64,000 nt of DNA, from the NCBI GenBank assembly GCA_014360755.1, contig JACIWX010000003.1:91678-155677 (forward strand). The letters are read 5' to 3'. Positions 8,738 to 17,224 of the stretch are shown here, piece by piece. The first letter of the stretch is position 1. Each line of letters opens with the position of its first letter. The DNA is from Chloroflexota bacterium (GTDB lineage Bacteria; Chloroflexota; Anaerolineae; UBA2200). The notes below the pieces were generated by a model. It saw only the letters and a program-made list of their open reading frames with translations. It was not told the origin of the DNA and searched no databases. The position numbers were made by a program, and so were the translations under genes.

Positions 8738-11494
8738 CTAGTCCATTTCTCCCCAATTTTGTCCTATTTTGATGTCCACTTTCAAGGGAGCATCCAGTGG
8801 ATAGGCGTTCTCCATGACTGATTTGACCAACGAACCCACGGTCTCTAACTCATGGTCGGGCACTTCCAGTACCAATTCATCATGCACTTGCAGGATCATC
8901 TTGCTGCGCAGGTTGCGGTTCTGTAATTCATGATGAAGCCGTATCATTGCTATCTTGATGATATCCGCCGCAGTACCTTGGATGGGGTGGTTAATAGCCA
9001 TACGCTGTGCGGCAGCTTTTAGGCTGCCATGTGCCTTGCTCCCTGACCGCAATTCAGGGAAATATCGTTTTCGTCCCAGCAAGGTCTCGACATAACCCTG
9101 TTCAGCGGCTTGCTGTTTGATGCGTGCCAGGTACTGTTGCACACGTGGATACTGCGCGAAATATTTGGCAATGAACTGTGCCGCTTCTTCCTGAGAGAGC
9201 TCAGTCCGTGCTGCCAGCCCCCAATCGCTCATGCCATAAATCAAACCAAAGTTGATTGTCTTGGCCAAGCGGCGCATTTCTGGCGTTATCTGCTCAAGCG
9301 GCACGCCCAGGATACGCGAGGCAGTACTGGCATGGATGTCTTCGCCTCGCCGGAATGCGGCGAGCAAATTCTCATCACCAGAAACGTGAGCCAGGATGCG
9401 CAATTCCACCTGCGAGTAATCCGCACCCAGCAGCTTCCAACCCGGCTGGGCGATGAAAGCTTGGCGCACGCGACGGCCGATGTCTGTGCGAATAGGAATA
9501 TTCTGCAGGTTGGGTTCGCTGGACGAAATACGCCCAGTAACGGTAGCAGTCTGGTTCCAAGAAGTGTGCAGGCGACCAGTGCGCGGATTCACCATCAATG
9601 GAAGGGCGTCCACATAGGTGGACTTGATTTTGGATAATTGCCGGTGTTCCAGGATCAGGTCAATCACCGGATGTGCGCCTCTTAAGCGTTCCAGTACCTC
9701 CGCTGCTGTAGAATAGTACCCTGATGCCCCGCGGGGTACAGCAGTTGTAGGCAGCCCGAGCTTCACGAAGAGGGCATCGCTCAACTGTTGCGATGAACTC
9801 AGGTTAAAAGGATAGCCAACCTGTTGTTGTATCTGCAGTTCCAGTTCATTCAGGCGCTGGTATAGCTCGCGGGACATCCTCTTCAGTAGATCCACATCCA
9901 GAGCCACACCTGTGCATTCCATATCCATCAAAACGGGCACGAGAGGCATCTCGATGTCGGTGAATAGCTTCCACAACTGCTTGTCTTTCAGTTGTGCTTC
10001 CTGGCGCGCCACCAAACGCAAGGTCATGTCCGCATCGGCCGCGGCATAGGGAAATACACGCTCGATGGCTACCTGATCAATGGTCAGTTGGTTTTTGCCT
10101 TTGCCAATGAGCTCTTCGATGGTGGTCATCTCCACGCCCAGTTCCTGCCATGCAAGGCCCTTCAAGCCTAGATTCCGCCCTGAAGGATTCAACAGATACG
10201 CAGCGATCATGGTGTCAAATTGGAGTCCACGCACCGCGAAGCCGTGTTGGTGCAACACGATCAGGTCATAGTTGGCATTGTGTGCGTACTTGGCAATGCT
10301 GGCGTCGGCGAGCACTGGTGCAAGCTGTGCGCGGACAACGTCTATGGGCAATTGGGGCACCGAAGCTGCCCGTGGCTGATGGCCCACAGGAATATAGTAA
10401 GCCTCGCCCGCCTGATAGGCGATGGAAATTCCTACTAGTTCGGCTTCTACAGGCCGCAGCGAGGTTGCTTCCGCATCCAGCGCGCAGGCACCTTTGGCGC
10501 GTATTCCGGCTACCAGAGCGCGTAGCCCCTCCTCGGTGTTCAGCAAGTAATACTGTCCCAACGCTGGTTTTTCCGCTTTTTCCCCAGCCTGTCCAGCAAA
10601 TAGCGGCAATTGGGCGGTCGTCGCTTCTTCTGTCTTGGGTAGCCTCTGCAATAGGCTGTGAAAGCCCAGTTCGCGGAACAAAGCGGACACTTTTGCGCGG
10701 TCATACGCACTGAGACGGCACTGGTCCAGATTGAGCTCTATAGGCAGGTCGGAGACGAGGCGAACCAGTTCTTTGCCACGGCGTACGTCATTTTCTTTCC
10801 CCTCTAACTTCTCGCGCAGTTTGGTGGGCACCTCAGAGAGATGGGCGTACAGATTTTCAATGCTGCCAAATTGCTGCAAAAGCTGCGTAGCCGTGACCTC
10901 GCCAACGCCGGGTACGCCCGGGATATTATCCGAGGCATCGCCTTTCAGCCCTTTCAAGTCCACCAGTTGCTGCGGCTCCAAGCCATACCGCTCACGAATA
11001 GCGGCTTCATCGTACATCTTGGCATCGGTGAACTTGCGCCCTGATAATAACACCTTGACATGGGGGCCAATCAACTGAAAGGTATCTGTATCCCCGGTAA
11101 CGATGATCACATCCAGGCCCTGTTCTGCTGCTTTTTTGGAAAGCGTGGCTAGCACGTCATCTGCTTCATAGCCCTCCAGGTATTTGCATGGGAGGTTAAA
11201 AGCATCTACCACATCCCGCACGCGTTCTAGTTGCACACGCAGGTCGTCAGGCATCGCTACCCGCGTGGCTTTGTATTCTGGATACTGCTCATGGCGGAAG
11301 GTACGCCCAACATCGAAAGCAACTGCAGCGTACTGGGGTTTGAGCTCATCCAGCACCTTTAGCAATGTGGATGTAAAGCCATAGGTAGCATTCGTCGGTT
11401 CACCACTCGGGCTTGTCAACGGTGGAATCGCATGGTATGCACGGTGCACCAAGGCATTGCCGTCTAAGAGCACGATCAATGGTCTCTCTGGCAT
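8738..11494 (-). CDS. polA: DNA polymerase I
   Basis: 918 residues in three domains. A 5'-3' flap nuclease occupies ~1-290 (VLLDGNALVHRAYHA; DTDTFQLI; GVPGVGEVTATQLL H3TH). A 3'-5' exonuclease domain (~330-510) retains by eye the expected acidic and Tyr residues: DAE in ALDAEATSL, the Asp in HNANYD and the YAAAD box. A family A polymerase covers ~530-918 (DYSQVELRILAH motif A, RRLAKTINFGLIYG motif B, LQVHDELVLEV motif C). It fills gaps in repair and removes Okazaki primers. AAGGAG lies before the ATG and an extended -10 promoter lies just upstream. Proofreading appears intact, unlike in the Thermus enzyme. Confidence 0.97.
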   Translation of the reverse strand: MPERPLIVLLDGNALVHRAYHAIPPLTSPSGEPTNATYGFTSTLLKVLDELKPQYAAVAFDVGRTFRHEQYPEYKATRVAMPDDLRVQLERVRDVVDAFNLPCKYLEGYEADDVLATLSKKAAEQGLDVIIVTGDTDTFQLIGPHVKVLLSGRKFTDAKMYDEAAIRERYGLEPQQLVDLKGLKGDASDNIPGVPGVGEVTATQLLQQFGSIENLYAHLSEVPTKLREKLEGKENDVRRGKELVRLVSDLPIELNLDQCRLSAYDRAKVSALFRELGFHSLLQRLPKTEEATTAQLPLFAGQAGEKAEKPALGQYYLLNTEEGLRALVAGIRAKGACALDAEATSLRPVEAELVGISIAYQAGEAYYIPVGHQPRAASVPQLPIDVVRAQLAPVLADASIAKYAHNANYDLIVLHQHGFAVRGLQFDTMIAAYLLNPSGRNLGLKGLAWQELGVEMTTIEELIGKGKNQLTIDQVAIERVFPYAAADADMTLRLVARQEAQLKDKQLWKLFTDIEMPLVPVLMDMECTGVALDVDLLKRMSRELYQRLNELELQIQQQVGYPFNLSSSQQLSDALFVKLGLPTTAVPRGASGYYSTAAEVLERLRGAHPVIDLILEHRQLSKIKSTYVDALPLMVNPRTGRLHTSWNQTATVTGRISSSEPNLQNIPIRTDIGRRVRQAFIAQPGWKLLGADYSQVELRILAHVSGDENLLAAFRRGEDIHASTASRILGVPLEQITPEMRRLAKTINFGLIYGMSDWGLAARTELSQEEAAQFIAKYFAQYPRVQQYLARIKQQAAEQGYVETLLGRKRYFPELRSGSKAHGSLKAAAQRMAINHPIQGTAADIIKIAMIRLHHELQNRNLRSKMILQVHDELVLEVPDHELETVGSLVKSVMENAYPLDAPLKVDIKIGQNWGEMD

Positions 11495-11515
11495 TCTATC
11501 ACTCCTTCATTGTGC

Positions 11516-11524
11516 ATTATACCA
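11516..11524 (-). promoter_or_regulatory. Extended -10 promoter for polA-argS
   Basis: On the minus strand TGGTATAAT lies 22 nt before the polA ATG (11494). No good -35 box is seen at 17-18 bp. Confidence 0.6.
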
Positions 11525-11539
11525 CATTCTGTGACAATT

Positions 11540-12724
11540 CTATTCATCATCGTGCTTCAATAAGGAAGCGCGGCGAATTGCCCGCTCGCCATACTTGCTG
11601 CGGATTTCGTCCACTGCCCGGCTCAGTTTGGCTAGCCTTGGCATGGATGCCTCGAACAGGGCGAGCTGTCGTGCTTGTCCTAGCCCTGTTACGCCCAAAC
11701 CAATCAGCCGTACCTGCATGCCCTTCTTCCATTCGCGCTGTAGCAGAGCGGTAGCCTGTGCATAGATTTCCTCGGTCAGGTCAGTGGGTTGCGCCAGGGT
11801 GACTCGCCGCGTGATGGTTTTGAAATCGGGATAGCGCATCTTGAGCACTACAGTGCGCGCACATTCGCCTTCTTTGCGCAACTGTCCCGCTAGCTCCTCG
11901 CTCATCTCCAACAAATATCGCTGCAATGTGCGTATATCCGCCACATCGCGTGGGAAAGTGTGCTCCTGGCTTATTGATTTGCGCCGCATTTCAACCCCCA
12001 CCGGGCTATCGTCTATGCCCAGCGCACGGCGATGCATTTCGGCGGCGGCTGACCCGAAGATGGCTTTCATCTGCTGCTCAGGCAATGCGGCGAGTTGTCC
12101 AATGGTCTGCACTCCCAGGCTGTGCAAACGTTCCGCAGTTACTTTGCCCACTCCCCATAGACGCTCAATCGGAAGGGGAGCGAGAAAAGCCGCTTCCTCG
12201 CCAGAAGGCACGACGAGCAAGCCGCGTGGCTTGGCTAGCGTGGAAGCCACCTTGGCTACCAATTTGTTGCTTGCCACGCCCAAAGATGAAGGCAACCCCA
12301 ATTCAGAGAGGATGCGTTGCTGGATACGCCGTGCGATCTCCGCTGGGGGACCGAAAAGTTGCTCACAACCTGTTACGTCCAGAAAGGCTTCGTCAATCGA
12401 GACTTGCTCCAGCAGAGGCGTATATTCAGCGAGAATTGCCATCACCCGCTGGGAATAGGAAGCATACGCCTCGCGATGGCCGTGGCGAACAACGGCATGT
12501 GGGCACAAACGCAGTGCCTGCGCCATCGGCATGGCTGAATGCACGCCATAGGCGCGAGCCGCGTAGGAAGCAGAGGCGACAACGCCACGCTCTGCCGGGT
12601 CGCCTCCAACGATAATGGGCAATCCAGCAATGGAAGGGTCAAGCAACTCTTCTACGGAGGCGAAAAACGCATCTAAATCCACATGGATCACACTGCGCGG
12701 ATGGATTCCAGTACGTGAATTCAT
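11540..12724 (-). CDS. dinB: DNA polymerase IV (Y family)
   Basis: 394 residues. Palm motifs are HVDLDAFFASVE (catalytic Asp and the adjacent Phe of the steric gate) and SIDEAFLDVTG; the helix-hairpin-helix region is LPIERLWGVGKVTAERLHSLG; the little-finger domain is at ~240-350. QLALF near residue 354 matches the beta-clamp-binding motif QL(S/D/A)LF. A ~35-residue basic tail follows, ending in a duplicated IRSKYGERAIRRASLL-type segment common in DinB. It performs translesion synthesis. GGACGGAG precedes the ATG. The polA promoter lies 16 nt after its stop, so the two can be expressed separately. Confidence 0.95.
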   Translation of the reverse strand: MNSRTGIHPRSVIHVDLDAFFASVEELLDPSIAGLPIIVGGDPAERGVVASASYAARAYGVHSAMPMAQALRLCPHAVVRHGHREAYASYSQRVMAILAEYTPLLEQVSIDEAFLDVTGCEQLFGPPAEIARRIQQRILSELGLPSSLGVASNKLVAKVASTLAKPRGLLVVPSGEEAAFLAPLPIERLWGVGKVTAERLHSLGVQTIGQLAALPEQQMKAIFGSAAAEMHRRALGIDDSPVGVEMRRKSISQEHTFPRDVADIRTLQRYLLEMSEELAGQLRKEGECARTVVLKMRYPDFKTITRRVTLAQPTDLTEEIYAQATALLQREWKKGMQVRLIGLGVTGLGQARQLALFEASMPRLAKLSRAVDEIRSKYGERAIRRASLLKHDDE

Positions 12725-12779
12725 CTCTCCGTCCTAGCACAAGGTATATGGATGCAGAGAGTTTTTGGGCGTATAGTAT

Positions 12780-12910
12780 GAGAGTGTTGAAAATCTTGTC
12801 GCCCTGAGCGAAGCGAAGGGTCTCGCGTAACTTTAGCAGTATTTTCCCAAGTACTGCGAGATGCTTCACTTCGTTCAGCATGACATTGGAAGGACTTTTT
12901 CAACACCCTC
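12780..12910. mobile_element. MITE-like palindromic element, copy A (131 bp)
   Basis: Ends GAGAGTGTTGAAAA and, inverted, GAGGGTGTTGAAAA. It is flanked by an exact 8-bp direct repeat TATAGTAT (12772-12779 and 12911-12918), as expected of a target-site duplication. Inside are the small palindromes CCCTGAGCGAAGCGAAGGG and GTACTGCGAGATGC. There is no coding capacity. It is the shortest of three family members in the window. Confidence 0.85.
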
Positions 12911-12939
12911 TATAGTATCCTGCTTCACCTTGTTCTGGG

Positions 12940-13383
12940 TCACGGTTGTTTGGTGTCTGTGGGAGCGCTCAACTCGTCCAGCAAGCCAACTGCCCAATTC
13001 AGGATCTCATGTTGTTGTGCTTCATCAGGTGTTGTGCGTCCCAGGCCTGCCCACGACAATTGACGAACGAGGTTGTCAGGACCGCCAGGGTTGTCTTCCA
13101 GCCGCAAGGTAAAGGGGGCAATTTGCTCCATCCATTCCTTCAAACGGGTGAATTTTCCTGGGCTGAGCGAGCCAATACGCTCGGAGCGTCCAGAGCGTGT
13201 GAGATAATATTCTCCCCCATAGCCAATGACCAGCCGGTCCTGGAAGCCAGCGATGCCCCCGGTGCGCTCAAAGGTTAACAGCGGGGAACCGGGCACTGCT
13301 GTTGGGCGGCGAGGTTGGTCGCAGCTAGCCAGGACAAGAATGGTGAACAGGCAGACTATTCCGAACAAGGTGTTTCTTTTCAT
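12940..13383 (-). CDS. Predicted lipoprotein of unknown function
   Basis: 147 residues beginning with a basic N-terminus, a hydrophobic stretch and the lipobox LASC (Cys 20). After lipidation the protein should sit on the outside of the cytoplasmic membrane. The mature part (FERTGGIAGFQDRLVIGYGGEYYLTR) resembles small beta-rich proteins found next to peptidase-inhibitor or heat-shock HslJ-like families, but no clear match is recognised. It is followed by the MITE and dinB on the same strand. Confidence 0.65.
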   Translation of the reverse strand: MKRNTLFGIVCLFTILVLASCDQPRRPTAVPGSPLLTFERTGGIAGFQDRLVIGYGGEYYLTRSGRSERIGSLSPGKFTRLKEWMEQIAPFTLRLEDNPGGPDNLVRQLSWAGLGRTTPDEAQQHEILNWAVGLLDELSAPTDTKQP

Positions 13384-13546
13384 GACTCACTTCCGTTCTA
13401 ACGGGTGCTATTGGCAATTTGCCTTTTTCCGCACAATCACGATATGCGAGTGCCCTTAGAGTGTAGCCTCATACAGATTGCGGGATTATTTGTGATTATA
13501 GGCGATAAGGCATAGTCCGCAAATTTTCGCTGGCAGCAAAACAGTA

Positions 13547-13555
13547 TGGTATAAT
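13547..13555 (+). promoter_or_regulatory. Extended -10 promoter for the DapB-like gene
   Basis: TGGTATAAT with only a weak -35 (TTCGCT, 18 bp upstream). The leader of ~50 nt contains a small hairpin, GTTGCCC-TGC-GGGCAAC, near 13563-13579, before AAAGGAG. Confidence 0.6.
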
Positions 13556-13612
13556 TGCTTTTGTTGCCCTGCGGGCAACTACCACAAATTACTCACAAAG
13601 GAGTTACCATCT

Positions 13613-14614
13613 ATGCCTGAACCAACCCGTATATTGCATTATGGCTTAGGACCCATCGGCATACGCATTGCCCAGGTGGTGGCTTTACGGCCCGGCTTGG
13701 AATCCGTGGGTGCAGTGGATATAGACCCCGCCAAAACAGGCAAGGACCTAGGAGAAGTAGCCGACATCGGACGAATGCTGGGGGTTTTTGTGCAGCCGAA
13801 TTTAGAAGCAGCATTGAAGAAATCCAAGCCTGATATTGTGCTTCACGCGACCGGTTCGCATTTGCCAAGTGTTTTGCCACAGTTTTTGGCTCTTGCCGAA
13901 GCAGGTTTGCCGGTTATCTCCACATGTGAAGAGTTGTCCTACCCCTGGTTTCACCATCCCGGAGAAGCAGAGAAGATTGATGAAGTAGCTCGTCGCAACC
14001 GCGTTGCTATTCTAAGCACGGGCATCAACCCGGGGTTCATTATGGATACTCTTGTCCTGATCCTTTCAGGCGTTTGTCCATCGGTCACAAGGGTGCGTGT
14101 GCGCCGTGTAGTGGACCTGTCTATACGCCGTAAGCAACTGCAACAGAAAGTAGGCGTTAATCTGACTACAGAAGAATTTGCTGCCCGTAAGGCAGCTGGG
14201 GGATTGGGCCATGTTGGACTGCCTGAATCCGTAGCCATGATCGCTGCCGGATTGGGCTGGAAGCTGGAACGGGTAGAACAGACCTTGGACCCGGTTATTG
14301 CTCCTTGTGCTTTGGATAGCGCCTTGGGGGCGGTAGCGGCAGGAAGAGTGCAGGGACAGCATCAAATCGCACGGGGTTATGTCGCTGGTCAGGAGCGCAT
14401 CACGCTGGAATTGAAGATGGCGCTCCAAGCACCGGATGCAGGCGATTTTATAGATCTCGAGGGCCCTGAATCGGTATCCTCAACAATTCGTGGCGTACAA
14501 GGGGACATAGCGACTGCCGCCATTGTGGTCAATGCCATCCCACGTGTGTTGGCTGCCGTGTCAGGGCTGAGGACTATGCTGGATATGCCGCCATTCAGGA
14601 GTGTAGGCATTTAG
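13613..14614 (+). CDS. DapB-like NAD(P)-dependent dehydrogenase (2,4-diaminopentanoate dehydrogenase type)
   Basis: 333 residues with an N-terminal Rossmann loop GLGPIGIRIA (~11-20), an acidic residue at the end of strand 2 (GAVDIDPAKTG) and the segment STGINPGFIMDTLVLIL, which is characteristic of the diaminopentanoate dehydrogenase/dihydrodipicolinate-reductase-like group. The group acts on amino acids in anaerobic ornithine or lysine fermentation, but the oxidoreductase ord gene neighbourhood is not present here, so the substrate stays open. AAGGAG lies 8 nt before the ATG, behind an extended -10 promoter. It stands alone between opposing genes. Confidence 0.75.
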   Translation: MPEPTRILHYGLGPIGIRIAQVVALRPGLESVGAVDIDPAKTGKDLGEVADIGRMLGVFVQPNLEAALKKSKPDIVLHATGSHLPSVLPQFLALAEAGLPVISTCEELSYPWFHHPGEAEKIDEVARRNRVAILSTGINPGFIMDTLVLILSGVCPSVTRVRVRRVVDLSIRRKQLQQKVGVNLTTEEFAARKAAGGLGHVGLPESVAMIAAGLGWKLERVEQTLDPVIAPCALDSALGAVAAGRVQGQHQIARGYVAGQERITLELKMALQAPDAGDFIDLEGPESVSSTIRGVQGDIATAAIVVNAIPRVLAAVSGLRTMLDMPPFRSVGI

Positions 14615-14695
14615 CAAGGAGGAGTGGGCATCAGCGCTACGTTTGATGTCCGCACTTGTACAGCCCGCTGCAGGGATCAAGGAGCCTGCTTGCTT

Positions 14696-15718
14696 TTAGG
14701 CGTGCGCTAACCGGGTTGCGGGCTTGGCTTCCACGGTGCACCATTCCAAGTTAGTCTCGGCTACCGGCAAGGCGTCTATGCCTGCCCCGTCTAGTACTAC
14801 GCCAAGCGGAGTGGGACGGGCTTGGCCGAAACAGGAATGGATTACTTTGGCTTCCCAGCCAGCCTCTGTGAAGTGTGCCAGCGCTGGGCGGCGGAAGAGC
14901 AAACTGGCAAGCCCCAGTTCGTCAATCGCTGCTTTATTCGCTGCATCGTCTTCTGGGAAGAAAATAGAGAGCACCAGGAACACGTCGGAGACAATGCGCC
15001 GCAGCTCTTGCAGCAAGCTCCCGGGTTCGCGGATGTTAGCCAGCCCTTGATAGGTTGTCAGGGTCTTGATCGCCTTGTCCCTGAACGGCGTGCGCCGCGC
15101 ATCGAATGCCAAAAGGCTCACGTTGTCGTACAGGCCAAAGAATTCCAGCCTTCGCCGGTCCCGTCTCAACACGCGTGGGCTAAAGTCGGTGGCGATAATA
15201 GGATGGGGGAGGTTGCGTGCCATCTTTTCCACGAAGTGGCACAGCCCCGAGGCGAGGTCAACAATGGGACCATCTACTGCGGAGAGGTATTCCAGGGCTT
15301 TATTGACTTGTTCATCGGAGCAAGCCAGGTACTCTTGGGTGTATATCGTCGTACGGGCTATGTCTGCTGTGGTTTTTGCTTGAGCGTAGTCCCCGCGCTC
15401 CTCCAAAATCATAGCCCGGAAGAATTGGTCGGCTGGTGCCAATGTTTCCAGTGGGACATCCATCAGTTGGCGTTCGACGTCAGGATGCGTGGATAAATAC
15501 TGGGCTAACTTACTGTCTACTTGTTCCCACAGATCCTCGCGTGGTAAGTCTGCGGTGAGAAATATGCCGATGCCCTCGCGGACGGGATAAACCGTATCGC
15601 ATCCCTTGCACTGTGCCTCTGCTGTTTCGATGTGACGATCACCACGCTCAATAATATGCCATTGCAACTGATCGTGGCAAGCGGGGCATGCTAGCATTTC
15701 GATGAGATAAGGGTGCAT
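14696..15718 (-). CDS. SAM-dependent methyltransferase with N-terminal zinc ribbon
   Basis: 340 residues. The N-terminus is Trm112-like (LIEMLACPACHDQLQW, then CKGCDTVYPVREGIGIF), four Cys forming a zinc ribbon. A helical linker follows, then a class I methyltransferase core from ~150 (GPIVDLASGLCHFVEKMA as motif I; IIATDFSP as motif II; LLAFDARRTPF as the motif III area). The substrate cannot be told; this fused architecture is common in uncharacterised methyltransferases of anaerobes. AGGAGG lies 6 nt before the ATG. Confidence 0.75.
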   Translation of the reverse strand: MHPYLIEMLACPACHDQLQWHIIERGDRHIETAEAQCKGCDTVYPVREGIGIFLTADLPREDLWEQVDSKLAQYLSTHPDVERQLMDVPLETLAPADQFFRAMILEERGDYAQAKTTADIARTTIYTQEYLACSDEQVNKALEYLSAVDGPIVDLASGLCHFVEKMARNLPHPIIATDFSPRVLRRDRRRLEFFGLYDNVSLLAFDARRTPFRDKAIKTLTTYQGLANIREPGSLLQELRRIVSDVFLVLSIFFPEDDAANKAAIDELGLASLLFRRPALAHFTEAGWEAKVIHSCFGQARPTPLGVVLDGAGIDALPVAETNLEWCTVEAKPATRLAHA

Positions 15719-15806
15719 CGTATCCTCCTGGTGATTATATGCTGGTCATCTGATTTGACATCCTTCTCCGCTTATCGTATACTGTATTTGCCCAAAGGCG
15801 GGCAAT

Positions 15807-15880
15807 GAGCCGTTAGCTCAGGATGGTAGAGCACCTGCCTTTTAAGCAGGGAGTCGCGCGTTCGAGTCGCGCACGGCTCA
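15807..15880 (+). tRNA. tRNA-Lys (anticodon TTT)
   Basis: 74 nt. Acceptor GAGCCGT/ACGGCTC, anticodon stem CCTGC/GCAGG with loop CTTTTAA (TTT), T-arm GCGCG-TTCGAGT-CGCGC, discriminator A, no encoded CCA. Its 3' half is repeated at 17225-17272, marking it as an integration target. Confidence 0.96.
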
Positions 15881-15895
15881 TTGGCAGCATGCCAC
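15835..15895 (+). repeat. Left direct repeat (att-like) in the tRNA-Lys 3' half
   Basis: This 61-nt segment runs from the anticodon stem of tRNA-Lys through its 3' end and on into ATTGGCAGCATGCCAC. It recurs at 17225-17272, with 13 nt missing in the second copy. A repeat beginning at a tRNA anticodon stem is typical of tyrosine-recombinase attachment sites. Confidence 0.8.
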
Positions 15896-15911
15896 TACTT
15901 CTAGTATGCCA
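15892..15911 (+). repeat. Left terminal inverted repeat of the XRE island
   Basis: CCACTACTTCTAGTATGCCA; its reverse complement occurs at 17193-17212 with one mismatch. The site is itself half of a local dyad: CTAGTATG (15901-15908), 13 nt, CATACTAG (15922-15929), which could bind a recombinase or one of the island's regulators. Confidence 0.7.
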
Positions 15912-16061
15912 ACAACGTGAACATACTAGGGGTAGTAGTTAAATGAGACGCAAAAAGAGTGCGCACAACATAATAATACAGAAACCCTTACGCTGTCAAA
16001 TTCTCTCCCTTTTGAAACCATTACTTACCTTTAAGATTTCTTATGTCTGTGTGGAGGGGAT

Positions 16062-16472
16062 ATGTCTGGGGAGAGGAAATTGCATCAGGAAAAAGCACGG
16101 CGCGTTGGCGCTATTTTACAAGCCAGGTTGCTCCAATTAGGCTGGCAACAACAGGATTTGGCTGAAAAGGCGCAGGTGCCACACAGTACGGTGAGCAGGG
16201 CGGTGCGCGGGATATGTCTGCCCGAAACAGACAACCTGGAACGCATGGCGCTCGCGCTAGGTCTTCCCCTGTCTTACGTGCTAGACCAGGCTACCGCACC
16301 TATGCCCGAGGTCAATGAGATGGTGCGGGAAATATCACTTATCGTTTCACACTTGCCGGAGGATGCTCAGCGCTATCTCTTGGTTTCGGCACGCGCGTTG
16401 TTGGCCCAGCAGCAGAAAGAGCGCGCGCCAGAAGAAAACGCCAAAGAGACAACTGGTTCATGCCCCTCATAG
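16062..16472 (+). CDS. XRE-family transcriptional regulator, island gene 1
   Basis: 136 residues. The helix-turn-helix spans ~17-70 (LGWQQQDLAEKAQVPHSTVSRAV then LERMALALGLPLSYVL), a Cro/CI-type fold. The C-terminal half is helical and acidic with no recognised sensor or peptidase domain, so it resembles a short repressor. GGAGGGG lies just before the ATG. It lies inside the segment bounded by tRNA-Lys repeats and could regulate the island or bind its end dyad; that is inference. The second XRE gene follows after 126 nt. Confidence 0.85.
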   Translation: MSGERKLHQEKARRVGAILQARLLQLGWQQQDLAEKAQVPHSTVSRAVRGICLPETDNLERMALALGLPLSYVLDQATAPMPEVNEMVREISLIVSHLPEDAQRYLLVSARALLAQQQKERAPEENAKETTGSCPS

Positions 16473-16598
16473 TCTCTATTAGCCGAGCAAGAGTGTCCAT
16501 GGTGCTCTTTTCATCATGAAAGAGACATTTTGTCCCGCTTGCGAAATTTATTGTGTATGTATATATTGATTTCTGTCAAATTTGTACAAGGAGCAATA

Positions 16599-16961
16599 GT
16601 GACAAGATTGCGAGACCTTATCCAATTTATAGATGAGGAACGTCGCCGACAGGGTTTGACTATCCGTGAACTGGCGCGGAGGAGCAAATTGGGGACAACT
16701 ACCGTCTCTAGGCTGCTCATGAAGCAGGGCAAAACAACGCCAGAGCTATCCACGATCATCGCCCTGGCGCATGGTTTAGGCTACGATGTCTCTTCTTTCC
16801 TGGCCGCGGCACTGGGCCCTATGGAGGAACTGCAGGGCTATGAGTTATATAGCACGTATCAGCAGCTCAACCCGCAGGGACGCGAGTTACTCCTTGACAT
16901 CGCTAAGGCAATGTTGCACAGGCAAGTTGGGGGGAACGGCAATCTTAAACCAGTCGAGTAA
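16599..16961 (+). CDS. XRE-family transcriptional regulator, island gene 2
   Basis: About 120 residues from a GTG start preceded by AAGGAG at 5-nt spacing; an ATG 69 nt upstream has no ribosome site. The helix-turn-helix is LTIRELARRSKLGTTTVSRLL with the following helices ELSTIIALAHGLGYDVSSFL. The C-terminal part (LNPQGRELLLDIAKAML) parallels that of the first XRE gene (LPEDAQRYLLVSARALL), so the two are probably distant duplicates. No integrase, toxin or peptidase accompanies them. Confidence 0.85.
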   Translation: MTRLRDLIQFIDEERRRQGLTIRELARRSKLGTTTVSRLLMKQGKTTPELSTIIALAHGLGYDVSSFLAAALGPMEELQGYELYSTYQQLNPQGRELLLDIAKAMLHRQVGGNGNLKPVE

Positions 16962-17192
16962 TCCGACCAGTACATCGCGGGCATCAGGGGACAGATCAAG
17001 GCAGCGCTGGATGTCCTCTATGCACGTATCTATTGTAGGCAATTCATTAGGTGGATGATCAATTATGGTAACCCTAGTACCGTATTGGTACAAATGCACG
17101 AATTTGTCAAATCTGATGTTATCAATCTGTTATCTTTTTGATACCCTTATGCAGAGAGGCAAAACACACAATATGTAGTGGTTTATCTGGCG
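16962..17192. other. Right part of the XRE island, no convincing gene
   Basis: AT-richer than its surroundings. A 70-codon minus-strand frame (17099-16887, GTG start, no ribosome site) overlaps the end of the second XRE gene. Its middle (NELPTIDTCIEDIQRCLDLSPD) reads protein-like, so a gene remnant is possible. A small dyad, CAAAT-GCACGA-ATTTG, lies near 17091-17106. Confidence 0.35.
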
Positions 17193-17212
17193 TGGCATAC
17201 TAGATGTAGTGG
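17193..17212 (-). repeat. Right terminal inverted repeat of the XRE island
   Basis: TGGCATACTAGATGTAGTGG, the inverse of 15892-15911 with 19 of 20 bases matching. GTAGTGG also occurs 31 nt upstream at 17175-17181. Confidence 0.7.
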
Positions 17213-17224
17213 TTCTGGCCTAAT

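Noticed and set aside
8738-11494. PolA thought to lack proofreading, as in Thermus
   Set aside because: The expected DxE, Asp and Tyr-x3-Asp residues of the 3'-5' exonuclease are all visible.
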